From Clostridium sp. 1001271st1 H5 (GTDB taxonomy: Bacteria > Bacillota > Clostridia > Lachnospirales > Lachnospiraceae), in NCBI RefSeq assembly GCF_005845215.1, contig NZ_SPHO01000001.1, forward strand, positions 357,146 to 421,145: a stretch of DNA of 64,000 nucleotides. The letters are read 5' to 3'. The notes below the pieces were generated by a model, which did not search any database, was not told the DNA's origin, and saw only the letters and a program-made list of their open reading frames with translations. A program made the translations under genes and the position numbers. This document shows positions 16,740 to 25,051 of the stretch, in pieces. How positions within the stretch are numbered: the stretch's first letter is position 1; the number at the start of each line of letters is the position of its first letter.

Positions 16740-18686
16740 ATGAAAGATGAAAATGGCTTTAAACCATTTATACCGGCCCACAAGGTGGTTCCGGAGGTCA
16801 CCGCGGTTTCCGTGGTTCTGGGTATCCTGCTGGCCGTTCTCTTTGGCGCCGCCAATGCATATCTGGGCCTTCGCGTCGGTATGACCGTGTCCGCATCCAT
16901 ACCTGCGGCCGTTATCTCCATGGGCGTTATCCGGGTAATCCTCAGAAGGGATTCCATTCTGGAAAACAACATGGTGCAGACCATTGGCTCTGCAGGTGAG
17001 TCTGTGGCAGCAGGCGCCATCTTTACCCTGCCCGCCCTGTTTATGTGGATGAGCGAGTGGGGGGAGGGAGCGCCTTCCCTGGTGGAGATTGCATTGATTG
17101 CGCTGTGCGGAGGGGTTTTGGGCGTCCTGTTCATGATTCCGCTGCGTCAGGCACTGATTGTCAAGGAGCATGGCGTGCTTCCCTATCCGGAGGGCCAGGC
17201 ATGCGCCGAGGTACTGATTGCAGGAGAGCAGGGCGGTTCCAAGGCCGGCGTAGTATTTGCCGGAATGGGAATTGCAGCCTTGTATAAGTTTGTGGCCGAC
17301 GGCCTGAAGCTGTTTCCCAGCGATGTGGACTATGATATCCGCAAATATGGCGGAGGCGTGGGTATTTCCGTTCTTCCGGCCCTGGCCGGAGTAGGCTACA
17401 TCTGCGGTTCTAAGATTTCTTCCTATATGTTTTCGGGAGGCATCATATCATGGCTGATTCTGATGCCCATTATCAAGCTGTTCGGAAGCGGGCTTACAGC
17501 GCCCTTTGCCCCGTCTGACGTGCTGGTTAGCGAGATGAGCAGCCAGGCTATGTGGGGCTCTTATATCCGCTACATCGGCGCCGGCGCCGTTGCGGCGGCA
17601 GGCATCATAAGCCTGGTTAAGTCCCTTCCCATGATTGTAAATACCTTCCGGGATGCCATGCGTGACTTAAAGGGCGGACGCCAGGTTTCCACCCTGCGTA
17701 CGGATAAGGACATCCCCATGAATGTGGTGCTTATAGGCGTACTCATTGCCGTGGTAATCATATGGCTGGTTCCGGCGGTTCCTGTGAATTTTGTGGGTGC
17801 GCTGCTGATTGCCGTGTTCGGTTTCCTGTTTGCAGCCGTGTCCTCACGTCTGGTGGGACTGGTTGGTTCCTCCAACAATCCGGTTTCCGGTATGGCCATT
17901 GCCACGCTGCTGGTGTCTGCACTGGTGCTCAAGGCCGTGTCCGGCGCTACCCATGAGAGCATGATGGGTGTTATCTCCATCGGTGGTGTTATCTGCGTCA
18001 TTGCAGCCATTGCGGGAGATACCTCCCAGGATTTAAAGACCGGCTATCTGGTAGGCTCCACGCCTAAGAACCAGCAGATGGGCGAGCTGATTGGCGTGGT
18101 TTCCTCTGCCATTGCAATCGGAGGCGTGCTTTACCTTCTGAACCAGGCATGGGGCTACGGGTCGGCAGAGCTTCCGGCTCCCCAGGCCATGATTATGAAG
18201 ACCGTGGTGGAGGGCGTTATGGACGGCAACCTTCCATGGAACATGATTCTGGCAGGCGCGGCCATTGCAGTTGTCATTGAAATCCTTGGGATTCCGGTAA
18301 TGCCGGTAGCGGTAGGTTTATACCTGCCCCTCAGGACCACTGCTGCCATCATGGTGGGAGGACTGATTCGCCACTGGTATGAAAAGCGTAAATATACCAG
18401 GGAAGAGGATAAGAAAGAGGCCATTGACCGGGGTGTGCTCTATACATCAGGCATGATTGCGGGAGAGGGCCTGGTAGGAATCCTTCTGGCTGTATTTGCC
18501 ATTATCCCGTTTGCAAGTACAAGGGGCGCGAATCTGGGTGATTTCGTTAACCTGTCCGCTATGGAAAACGGATTCGGTGCTTTCCTTGTGAGTCCGGCTG
18601 CGAAGATTGTATCTCTCATTGTATTTGCGCTGCTGATGCTTACCATGTGCAAGTTTACCATCTGGCATAAGGATAACAGGAAATAA
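16740..18686 (+). CDS. OPT family oligopeptide transporter
   Basis: A 648-residue polytopic membrane protein of the oligopeptide transporter (OPT) family, with about 14-16 hydrophobic segments. Family features include GAANAYLGLRVGMTVSASIPAAVISMG near the N-terminus, the segment MVQTIGSAGESVAAGAIF, and IAGDTSQDLKTGYLVGSTPKNQQ. OPT proteins import peptides or metal chelates using the proton gradient; the substrate is not predictable here. AAGGAG lies about 13 nt before ATG 16740. A PqqD-like protein gene follows on the same strand and may be cotranscribed. Confidence 0.9.
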   Translation: MKDENGFKPFIPAHKVVPEVTAVSVVLGILLAVLFGAANAYLGLRVGMTVSASIPAAVISMGVIRVILRRDSILENNMVQTIGSAGESVAAGAIFTLPALFMWMSEWGEGAPSLVEIALIALCGGVLGVLFMIPLRQALIVKEHGVLPYPEGQACAEVLIAGEQGGSKAGVVFAGMGIAALYKFVADGLKLFPSDVDYDIRKYGGGVGISVLPALAGVGYICGSKISSYMFSGGIISWLILMPIIKLFGSGLTAPFAPSDVLVSEMSSQAMWGSYIRYIGAGAVAAAGIISLVKSLPMIVNTFRDAMRDLKGGRQVSTLRTDKDIPMNVVLIGVLIAVVIIWLVPAVPVNFVGALLIAVFGFLFAAVSSRLVGLVGSSNNPVSGMAIATLLVSALVLKAVSGATHESMMGVISIGGVICVIAAIAGDTSQDLKTGYLVGSTPKNQQMGELIGVVSSAIAIGGVLYLLNQAWGYGSAELPAPQAMIMKTVVEGVMDGNLPWNMILAGAAIAVVIEILGIPVMPVAVGLYLPLRTTAAIMVGGLIRHWYEKRKYTREEDKKEAIDRGVLYTSGMIAGEGLVGILLAVFAIIPFASTRGANLGDFVNLSAMENGFGAFLVSPAAKIVSLIVFALLMLTMCKFTIWHKDNRK

Positions 18687-18795
18687 GCGGTGCGGTGTTA
18701 TTTTCCCGTGCATGGGGCCGGGTATTACGGAGCGCGTCTGAAAATTGTTTTTTTGCCGCGCTCCGGCTCCCTCTGCATGTTTGTAAAAGAGGAAG

Positions 18796-19164
18796 ATGAA
18801 AGGAAGGTTTGCATTGGGCTTCAGTAAGAGAAAAGACCAGAACTATCTGGAAAAGGTACCGGCCAGAAACCCGGAGTTTGCATGGAAAGAGGATGACCAG
18901 GGTATGGTGACCGTGGATATGGTGCACAAGGGAATCTTTGACAGGCTGGCCCAGAAGCTGTGGGTCACGCCCAAAGTGAGCCATGTGAAGCTGGACCGGT
19001 TCGGAAGCTTTGTCTGGAAACAGATGGACGGGAGCAGGAATATCATTGACATCGGAGCGCTGGTCAGGGAAGAATTCGGTGAACAGGCCGAGCCTCTGTA
19101 TGAACGGCTGGCTAAATTTGTGAAGATGTTGAGGGACAACCGGTTTGTGATATTCAGTAAATAG
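18796..19164 (+). CDS. PqqD family protein
   Basis: A 122-residue protein whose central and C-terminal part has the PqqD winged-helix pattern: VPARNPEFAW, then LDRFGSFVWKQMDGSRNIIDIGALVREEFG. PqqD-type domains are peptide-recognition (RRE) modules that deliver leader peptides to modifying enzymes. No radical SAM enzyme or precursor peptide is adjacent; the upstream neighbour is an OPT transporter. It may therefore bind a peptide or partner protein connected with transport. A GAGGAAG site sits directly before ATG 18796, rather close to the start. A strong terminator follows. Confidence 0.8.
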   Translation: MKGRFALGFSKRKDQNYLEKVPARNPEFAWKEDDQGMVTVDMVHKGIFDRLAQKLWVTPKVSHVKLDRFGSFVWKQMDGSRNIIDIGALVREEFGEQAEPLYERLAKFVKMLRDNRFVIFSK

Positions 19165-19178
19165 ACAAAAAGAAAATG

Positions 19179-19225
19179 CACGGCGGACGGCCTTATTCTG
19201 AAAAGGCTGTCCGCCGTGTTTGATA
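19179..19225 (+). terminator. Intrinsic terminator after the PqqD-like gene
   Basis: CACGGCGGAC (19179-19188) pairs perfectly with GTCCGCCGTG (19209-19218), followed by TTTGATAAT. Confidence 0.75.
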
Positions 19226-19256
19226 ATAAATTTACCAATAGAAGTAAAAAATGTCT

Positions 19257-19285
19257 TTGCCAACAGGGGGTCTATCAGTTATGAT
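19257..19285 (+). promoter_or_regulatory. Sigma-A promoter for the DUF1576 gene
   Basis: TTGCCA (19257-19262), a 17-nt spacer and TATGAT (19280-19285) lie 30 nt before the start codon. Confidence 0.7.
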
Positions 19286-19314
19286 AGAAAAAGAATGTGA
19301 ATCGGGAGGTATTT

Positions 19315-20613
19315 ATGAAACATTTGGAGCAATTCCATGAACTGAAATCCCTGACCAGGAAGCAGAAGTTTTTTCTGTTGTCGCTGCTCCCTGTTTATTT
19401 TATGGTCATTGGGCTGTTTTTGCAGCCAATCCAGGAAATCGGCCCGGGAATCGTGCGCCTGATAAAAGAACCGGATTTCCTGATAACGGATTATTTTGTT
19501 GTGGGCGGCGTGGGGGCTGCCCTCATCAATGCCGGCGCCCTGACACTTATGAGCATTGGCATTATCTACTTCATGGGCATGGACATGGACGGCCACACCA
19601 TCACATCCAGCTGCCTGATGTTCGGGTTCTCGCTGTTCGGCAAGAACCTGCTTAACATATGGGCCATTCTGGCCGGTGTGTACCTGTACGCCCGGTACCA
19701 CAAGACATCCATGCGCAGGTATATTTACATTGGCCTGTACGGCACCAGCCTGTCGCCAATCATTACCCAGATGATGCAGGTGGGCAACCTGCCGGTGGTG
19801 ATGCGGATGGCCGTTGCCCTGGCCGTGGGGCTGATTATAGGCTTTGTGCTTCCGCCCCTTTCCACCCATGTGCATTTTGCCCACAAAGGATACTCCCTGT
19901 ACAATGTGGGATTTGCCTCCGGCATCATAGCCACGGTCATCGTGTCGGTGCTTAAATCCTTTGGGGTGGAGATAGAATCCAGGCTTATCTGGTCCACAGG
20001 GAACAATGAGGTATTTGGAATCGTGCTGTCCGTGCTGTTTGGAGGCATGATTGTATGCGGGGTTGCGGTGAGGGGAAAGGGCATATGGGAATCCTACAAG
20101 AGAATTATCAAATCCTACGGCATCGGCGGAACCGATTATCTGAGAGATGAGGGCGGAGCCAGCACTGTGTTCAATATGGGGGTCAACGGGCTGTTCGCCA
20201 CCTATTTCGTGCTGGCAGTGGGAGGCCAGCTGAACGGACCTACCATATGCGGCATTTTTACCATTGTCGGTTTTGGTGCCACGGGAAAACATCTTCGCAA
20301 TATTGCACCGGTGATGATGGGAGTATATCTGGCCAGCTTCACCAAAACCTGGAATATTTATCAGCCGTCCCCCATGCTGGCCCTTTTGTTCTCCACCACC
20401 CTTGCGCCGGTGGCAGGGGAATTCGGCGTGGTGGCCGGAATCGTGGCAGGTTATCTGCATTCCTCCGTGGCCCTTAACGTGGGAATCGTGTATGGAGGCA
20501 TGAACCTGTATAATAACGGTTATGCAGGGGGAATCGTGGCAATATTTATGGTTCCGGTCATCCAGTCCGTAATGGACAGACGGGCCAGGGCAAGAGGCGG
20601 ATTGTCGCTGTAG
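19315..20613 (+). CDS. DUF1576 family polytopic membrane protein
   Basis: A 432-residue integral membrane protein with about 11 hydrophobic segments. The two halves resemble each other: both carry MFGFSLFGKNLLNIWAIL-like and IVGFGATGKHLRNIAPV-like stretches ending in a YLAR/YLAS-type motif, which suggests internal duplication. This pattern is what I know as DUF1576, a clostridial family of unknown function. ATG 19315 has GGGAGG 5 nt upstream; GTG 19297 lacks a site. It has its own sigma-A promoter and converges with azlD. A transporter role is plausible but unproven. Confidence 0.7.
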   Translation: MKHLEQFHELKSLTRKQKFFLLSLLPVYFMVIGLFLQPIQEIGPGIVRLIKEPDFLITDYFVVGGVGAALINAGALTLMSIGIIYFMGMDMDGHTITSSCLMFGFSLFGKNLLNIWAILAGVYLYARYHKTSMRRYIYIGLYGTSLSPIITQMMQVGNLPVVMRMAVALAVGLIIGFVLPPLSTHVHFAHKGYSLYNVGFASGIIATVIVSVLKSFGVEIESRLIWSTGNNEVFGIVLSVLFGGMIVCGVAVRGKGIWESYKRIIKSYGIGGTDYLRDEGGASTVFNMGVNGLFATYFVLAVGGQLNGPTICGIFTIVGFGATGKHLRNIAPVMMGVYLASFTKTWNIYQPSPMLALLFSTTLAPVAGEFGVVAGIVAGYLHSSVALNVGIVYGGMNLYNNGYAGGIVAIFMVPVIQSVMDRRARARGGLSL

Positions 20614-20620
20614 GCAATGG

Positions 20621-20932
20621 TCATGGCAGGAGGACGAACTCCAGCAGAAACACCATGGCGCATGCGGCCAGGGATACCTTAAACAGGCTCTTTCCCTTCC
20701 AGGCCAAAAGGACAGCCACTGCCAGCGCTGCTGCGCCGGACCACACAGATGCAGTGGCGTGGAGTATGGCAGGAAAGGTCATGACGGACAGGGTGACATA
20801 GGGTACGTAATAAAGAAAGGACTTTATATATGCGTTCTTGATTTCCTTCTTAATCAGGGTCAGCGGAAGGAGACGAATCAGGTAGGTCACGCCTGCCATT
20901 ACAAGGATGTACAGGTATACTTTAGGATTCAT
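20621..20932 (-). CDS. azlD: AzlD family branched-chain amino acid transport protein
   Basis: A 103-residue protein with three to four hydrophobic segments and the AzlD pattern YLIRLLPLTLI near the N-terminus and YVPYVTLSVMTFPAIL centrally. AzlD is the small partner of AzlC in an exporter of branched-chain amino acids and analogues. It overlaps the end of azlC by 11 nt. ATG 20932 is preferred to ATG 20938 because GGAGG then sits 9 rather than 3 nt upstream. Confidence 0.88.
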   Translation of the reverse strand: MNPKVYLYILVMAGVTYLIRLLPLTLIKKEIKNAYIKSFLYYVPYVTLSVMTFPAILHATASVWSGAAALAVAVLLAWKGKSLFKVSLAACAMVFLLEFVLLP

Positions 20933-21641
20933 GTTCATTATCCTCCTTTACAGGGAACAGGATGGCTGCCGCACCGGCAATCAGGATGGTCAGCAGGATG
21001 ATTTTAAAACCCGAGGACAGGCCGGACAGAATGGGTGCATGGGCAAACACAAGACTTAAGCCCATGGAGGCAAGGATGACGCCGGTGAGAATCCTGCTTG
21101 TCTTGGCAGGAGGAATCACCACGGCCAGGAACATTCCATACAGTGCCACGTTCAGGGCGTTTAAGAGCCGTGCCGGAAGCAGCTCGCCGGAAACAGCTCC
21201 CAGCAGTGTGCCAAGGGTCCAGCCGGGCACGGCAACGCAGATAAGCCCATAGCTGTAAAAGGGACTCAGCCAGCCCGGGCGGCATACGGATACGCCGAAT
21301 ATCTCGTCCGTAACCCCATAGGACATAAAGAAACGGTGGAAGAAGGGCGCATCCGGGTCCAGCTTCTGGGACAGGGAGCAGGACATAAGGCAGTAGCGCA
21401 GATTGATGATGAGCTGGGCCGCTGCCATTTCCATGAAGGGAGCCCCGGCCTGTATGATTCCCAGGGCTGCAAACTGTCCTGCGCTTGTCAGGTTTGTAAA
21501 GGACATAATAACGGACTGGAGGGTGGTAAGCCCGGCCCCCCTTGCCATGATTCCGAATGTAAAGGACACGGCCAGATATCCCAGCCCGATGGGAACCCCA
21601 TCTTTCAGTCCGCAATGAAATTGATGTGAATTGTGCTTCAT
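20922..21641 (-). CDS. azlC: AzlC family branched-chain amino acid exporter
   Basis: A 239-residue membrane protein with the AzlC signatures: GVPIGLGYLAVSFTFGIMA near the N-terminus, NLTSAGQFAALGII, LIINLRYCLMS and MSYGVTDEIFGVS. AzlC and AzlD together export branched-chain amino acids such as valine or leucine and confer azaleucine resistance. It is first in a two-gene minus-strand operon with its own extended -10 promoter. GAGAGG precedes the start by about 6 nt. Confidence 0.92.
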   Translation of the reverse strand: MKHNSHQFHCGLKDGVPIGLGYLAVSFTFGIMARGAGLTTLQSVIMSFTNLTSAGQFAALGIIQAGAPFMEMAAAQLIINLRYCLMSCSLSQKLDPDAPFFHRFFMSYGVTDEIFGVSVCRPGWLSPFYSYGLICVAVPGWTLGTLLGAVSGELLPARLLNALNVALYGMFLAVVIPPAKTSRILTGVILASMGLSLVFAHAPILSGLSSGFKIILLTILIAGAAAILFPVKEDNEHES

Positions 21642-21684
21642 GATAACCTCTCAGAATGTGAATTGGGATAAGACACCCCTACCA

Positions 21685-21712
21685 ATTATAGCAGGAAAAT
21701 CCAGGTTGTAAA
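21685..21712 (-). promoter_or_regulatory. Sigma-A promoter of azlCD
   Basis: On the minus strand, TTTACA (21712-21707), a 16-nt spacer and TATAAT (21690-21685) preceded by TGC, an extended -10. It lies about 44 nt before azlC. Confidence 0.7.
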
Positions 21713-21903
21713 TGCGGTTTTTAAGAAAGTCGGGGAAATCCCCGGCGCAGTCCGGTGTGCTGCCGGTCCTGTTATATTTGTGCGCCCTGATATCCCGGCA
21801 GTCCAATGCCGGTATGTACTGCCGGCTGTATACGGGAGGACTGGTACTGCGGACAGGGGAAGAGATGCCGGGAGAAGAAGGCCGCCAAACTGTTTCTCAT
21901 GTA

Positions 21904-21933
21904 TTGACTTTCCGTATGGGATACAGGTATAAT
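21904..21933 (+). promoter_or_regulatory. Sigma-A promoter of the OppA-like gene
   Basis: TTGACT (21904-21909), an 18-nt spacer and TATAAT (21928-21933), about 50 nt before the lipoprotein start codon. Confidence 0.75.
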
Positions 21934-21984
21934 TTCCTGTATTGGATTCTGCTTAACGGGAATCCTGGAAAAAGGAGGAAATTT

Positions 21985-23649
21985 ATGAAGAAAAAATTAA
22001 GCCTGTTGCTGTGTGCGGCCCTGGCCGCCGCCCTGTACGGCTGCGGCGGAACACAAAACAGTCCGGCGGGAACAGATGCCGGTACGGAAGCCTCGGCGGA
22101 TGCCGGGTCTGATTCAGACAAGGGAGGGAAAATCCTTACCTATGCAGTGATGGAAGAACCGGAAACCCTGGACCCCACCATGAATAACTACAGTACGTCA
22201 TCCACCTTTCTGCAGAATATGTTCTGCGGCCTGTTCCAGCTGGAGGCAGACGGAAGCCTGAGCAATGCCATGTGCGACACATACAAGGTAAGCGGTGACG
22301 GACTGACCTATACCTTTACATTGAAGGACGGTCTTAAATGGTCGGATGGAAGCGATTTGACGGCAGGGGATTTTGAATATTCCTGGAAACGCGTCCTGAA
22401 TCCGGATACGGCTTCCCCCGCAGCATGGGAACTGCACTATCTGAAGGGCGGAGAAGAATATAACACCCAGGGAGGCTCTGCCCAGGATGTTGGGGTGAAG
22501 GCCCTGGACGATAAAACCCTGGAAGTGACCCTGAAGGCACCCACGCCGTATTTTCTCTATCTGACCGCGTCCAGCAACTTTTTCCCGGTAAAGCAGGATG
22601 TGGTGGAGGGAAAGGAGCCCTGGACCAAGTCCGCGGATACCTATGTGTGCAACGGTGCATTTACCCTGGAAAAGATAAATCCCCAGAGCAGCTATGTGCT
22701 GAAGAAAAACCCTAATTACTATGCTGCCGATTCCGTTAAACTGGACGGGGTGGAAATCGTTATCATCCAGTCTCCCGAGTCAGCCTTATCCGCATACAAT
22801 GCAGGTGAGATTGATGCCATGGGCGATAACCTGGTGACCTCCCAGGCCATTGACCAGTATGGGAACACGGAAGAACTGAAAGGATATGACAAGATTGGAA
22901 CAAGATATTATGATTTTAACTGTTCCAGGGAGTATCTGTCCAATCCGGATGTGAGAAGGGCCCTGGCCATGGCAATCGACCGCAGGACAATCTGCGAGTC
23001 CATTGTTCCGTCCAAACCGGAACCAGCCTACGGATTTGTACCTTATGGGATACCCTATGAAGGTTCCGCTGATGACTTCCGCACCGTATCTGGTGATTTA
23101 ATCAAAGAGGATGTGGAGGCTGCAAAGCAGCTCATGGCAGATGCAGGATATCCCAACGGAGAGGGATTCCCAACCCTGACCTTTATTGTCACCAACACAA
23201 AAGAGAACAAGGACATTGCCCAGGTAATCCAGTCCATGTGGAAGGATAATCTTGGCGTACAGGCAGATATTGTTACCTTTGAGTCAAAGGTCTACTGGGA
23301 TGAGCAGAAGGCCGGAAACTTTGATGTATGCTTTGACGGATGGACCGGTGACTACCTGGACCCGGACACAAACCTGAACTGCTTTACCCAGGCCCGGGCC
23401 TACAACCAGAACCGCTGGAGCGGGGACAATGCCATGAAATATGACAGCATGATAGAGGAATGCCGCAACCTGGCAGATAACAGCAGGCGTATGGAGATAT
23501 TTAAGGAGGCAGAGGCCATTCTGATGGATGAGATGCCTATTATACCTCTGTATTATCTGAACGCCGTTGTCCTGGCAAAGCCGGATGTATCAGGTCTGGT
23601 GAAGAACGCAAACGGCCATACCCTGTTCAGGAATGCGGATAAGATTTAA
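21985..23649 (+). CDS. Peptide-binding lipoprotein, OppA-like (SBP family 5)
   Basis: A 554-residue binding lipoprotein. The signal peptide ends in the lipobox LYGC (Cys about 19). The mature part shows the family 5 pattern: EPETLDPTMNNYSTSS near the N-terminus, FTLKDGLKWSDGSDLTAGDFEYSWKRVL, and PDVRRALAMAIDRRTI. OppA-type proteins deliver oligopeptides to an ABC importer, but no permease or ATPase genes are adjacent, so it is an orphan component. The strong ribosome site AAAGGAGG before ATG 21985, the lipoprotein signal and the promoter at 21904 all rule out the longer frame beginning at 21712. Confidence 0.92.
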   Translation: MKKKLSLLLCAALAAALYGCGGTQNSPAGTDAGTEASADAGSDSDKGGKILTYAVMEEPETLDPTMNNYSTSSTFLQNMFCGLFQLEADGSLSNAMCDTYKVSGDGLTYTFTLKDGLKWSDGSDLTAGDFEYSWKRVLNPDTASPAAWELHYLKGGEEYNTQGGSAQDVGVKALDDKTLEVTLKAPTPYFLYLTASSNFFPVKQDVVEGKEPWTKSADTYVCNGAFTLEKINPQSSYVLKKNPNYYAADSVKLDGVEIVIIQSPESALSAYNAGEIDAMGDNLVTSQAIDQYGNTEELKGYDKIGTRYYDFNCSREYLSNPDVRRALAMAIDRRTICESIVPSKPEPAYGFVPYGIPYEGSADDFRTVSGDLIKEDVEAAKQLMADAGYPNGEGFPTLTFIVTNTKENKDIAQVIQSMWKDNLGVQADIVTFESKVYWDEQKAGNFDVCFDGWTGDYLDPDTNLNCFTQARAYNQNRWSGDNAMKYDSMIEECRNLADNSRRMEIFKEAEAILMDEMPIIPLYYLNAVVLAKPDVSGLVKNANGHTLFRNADKI

Positions 23650-23689
23650 TATCTGTATTTAAAACCTTATGAATTAAAATAGAGATTGG

Positions 23690-23742
23690 CAGCGCCGGTT
23701 ATTCCCCTTCTTGAGAATGGAGGGAGGCCGGCGCTGTTTTTT
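23690..23742 (+). terminator. Intrinsic terminator after the OppA-like gene
   Basis: CAGCGCCGG (23690-23698) pairs perfectly with CCGGCGCTG (23728-23736), followed by TTTTTT. Confidence 0.85.
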
Positions 23743-23788
23743 ATATGCTGAGGTGGCAAGAGAAGAGGTGTCAAAAGGCCGGGGATTA

Positions 23789-23817
23789 TTGAAAACAGGT
23801 CCGTTATATGGTATACT
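23789..23817 (+). promoter_or_regulatory. Sigma-A promoter of the Rpn-like gene
   Basis: TTGAAA (23789-23794), a 17-nt spacer and TATACT (23812-23817). The leader to the start codon is about 135 nt and holds no recognisable gene. Confidence 0.6.
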
Positions 23818-23958
23818 GAACCAATCAGATTGTTTCCAAGCAATCTATATAAGAGTCTTGCCCGGCGGGAAATCCGTTATTTTCTGCCCGGGACTGGCGT
23901 ATCTGCCGGGAATTCCAATGGTGTCTCATAAAATAAAAGGTCAGGGAGGGTTATGCCT

Positions 23959-24984
23959 ATGGTAAAATGGCGCAGAGGGCGCATCATACGGTTTTTTAAG
24001 GAAGGTAAAAAGAAAGTGGATTTGCAGCTAAAGCAGCTGGCGGACAGCGGCAGGCCCCTGGATATCTGTCTGACCAATGATTTTGCTTTTAAGAAGACCT
24101 TCCGCAATAAAATTGCGCTGACAGGGCTTTTGAGCAGCCTGCTGGATATTCCTGAAAAGGAAATAATAAGTTTGGAATTTCCTGACACATTTCTGCACGG
24201 GGAATATGCACAAGACCGGGAAGGGATACTGGATGTCAAGGTACATCTGAATCATTCCAAAAAAATCAATATAGAAATTCAGGTTCTGTCCCATCCATAT
24301 TGGGAGGAGCGAAGCCTGTTCTACCTCAGCCGTATGTATGCGGAAGATTTTTTAAAAGGCCAGAATTATGATGCCCTTGAGGAGTGCGTACATATAAGCA
24401 TTCTGGGATTTCCGCTGAGCAGCACAACACATTTTTATTCAGTTATACGGCTCAGGGATGACAGAACAGGGAGAGTCTATAGTGACAAAATCAGTCTGCG
24501 TGTGCTATACTTAAATAAATTAGATTCCTGCAGTGAAGAAGAAAAGCAAACAGAGGTATACCACTGGGCAAAGCTTATATCCGCCCGTGACTGGGAGGTG
24601 CTTAAAGACATGGCAAAGAGAAACCGTTATATGAAGGAAGCAGTAGAGGAACTGGAACGCCTGAATGCTGACAAAGAACTGCGTTATCTGTACCTGCAGC
24701 GCCTGAAAGCAGCCAGCGATGAGGCTACGATGCGCAGCTATTATAAGAAACTGGCGCAGGAGGCGGTTCAGAATGGGATGTCCCAAGGACTGGAGCAGGG
24801 ATTATTGCAGGGATTAGAGCAGGGATTAGAGCAGGGACTGTCACAGGGCATCAAAGCCATGATAGAAGATAACCTGGAAGAGGGAAAAGACAAGGAAATC
24901 ATTTTAAACAAGCTGGAGAAACGTTTTTCATTGTCGAAAGAAGATGCAGCAGCCTATTTTGATATGTATTCTAATATGAGTTAG
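23959..24984 (+). CDS. Rpn/PD-(D/E)XK nuclease family protein
   Basis: A 341-residue member of the Rpn/PDDEXK_2 family, domesticated transposase-like nucleases that promote recombination. The N-terminal signature LTNDFAFKKTF is present. The catalytic core reads D92 (GILDVKV), E106 and Q108 (NIEIQ), followed by RSLFYLSRMY. The C-terminus carries a run of QGLEQGL-type repeats (nt ~24781-24850) common in this family. ATG 23959 is chosen because GGGAGGG lies 8 nt upstream; ATG 23953 is too close. There are no insertion-sequence ends nearby, so it is probably a resident gene rather than part of a live transposon. Confidence 0.85.
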   Translation: MVKWRRGRIIRFFKEGKKKVDLQLKQLADSGRPLDICLTNDFAFKKTFRNKIALTGLLSSLLDIPEKEIISLEFPDTFLHGEYAQDREGILDVKVHLNHSKKINIEIQVLSHPYWEERSLFYLSRMYAEDFLKGQNYDALEECVHISILGFPLSSTTHFYSVIRLRDDRTGRVYSDKISLRVLYLNKLDSCSEEEKQTEVYHWAKLISARDWEVLKDMAKRNRYMKEAVEELERLNADKELRYLYLQRLKAASDEATMRSYYKKLAQEAVQNGMSQGLEQGLLQGLEQGLEQGLSQGIKAMIEDNLEEGKDKEIILNKLEKRFSLSKEDAAAYFDMYSNMS

Positions 24985-25022
24985 GAAACAGAACCGGCCA
25001 AAAGCCGGTTCTCTGTTTCTTC
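24985..25022. terminator. Bidirectional hairpin terminator between convergent genes
   Basis: AACCGGC pairs with GCCGGTT, extended by GAAACAG with CTGTTTC across a 2-nt bulge. It lies between the converging Rpn-like and spoVAF-like genes. The T-tract is weak on both sides. Confidence 0.55.
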
Positions 25023-25051
25023 ACCATGTTTCCCGCAGGAAAAAAATACAA

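Noticed and set aside
18728-18765. Terminator after the OPT gene
   Set aside because: The 9-bp stem has its T-run in the loop, not after the stem; left unannotated.
21712-21984. N-terminal extension of the OppA-like protein
   Set aside because: The promoter, ribosome site and lipoprotein signal peptide all point to ATG 21985.
23711-23965. 84-codon frame before the Rpn-like gene
   Set aside because: Starts inside a terminator, lacks a ribosome site and contains the promoter of the next gene.
23959-24984. Active insertion sequence
   Set aside because: No terminal inverted repeats or target duplication; the gene has its own promoter and terminator.
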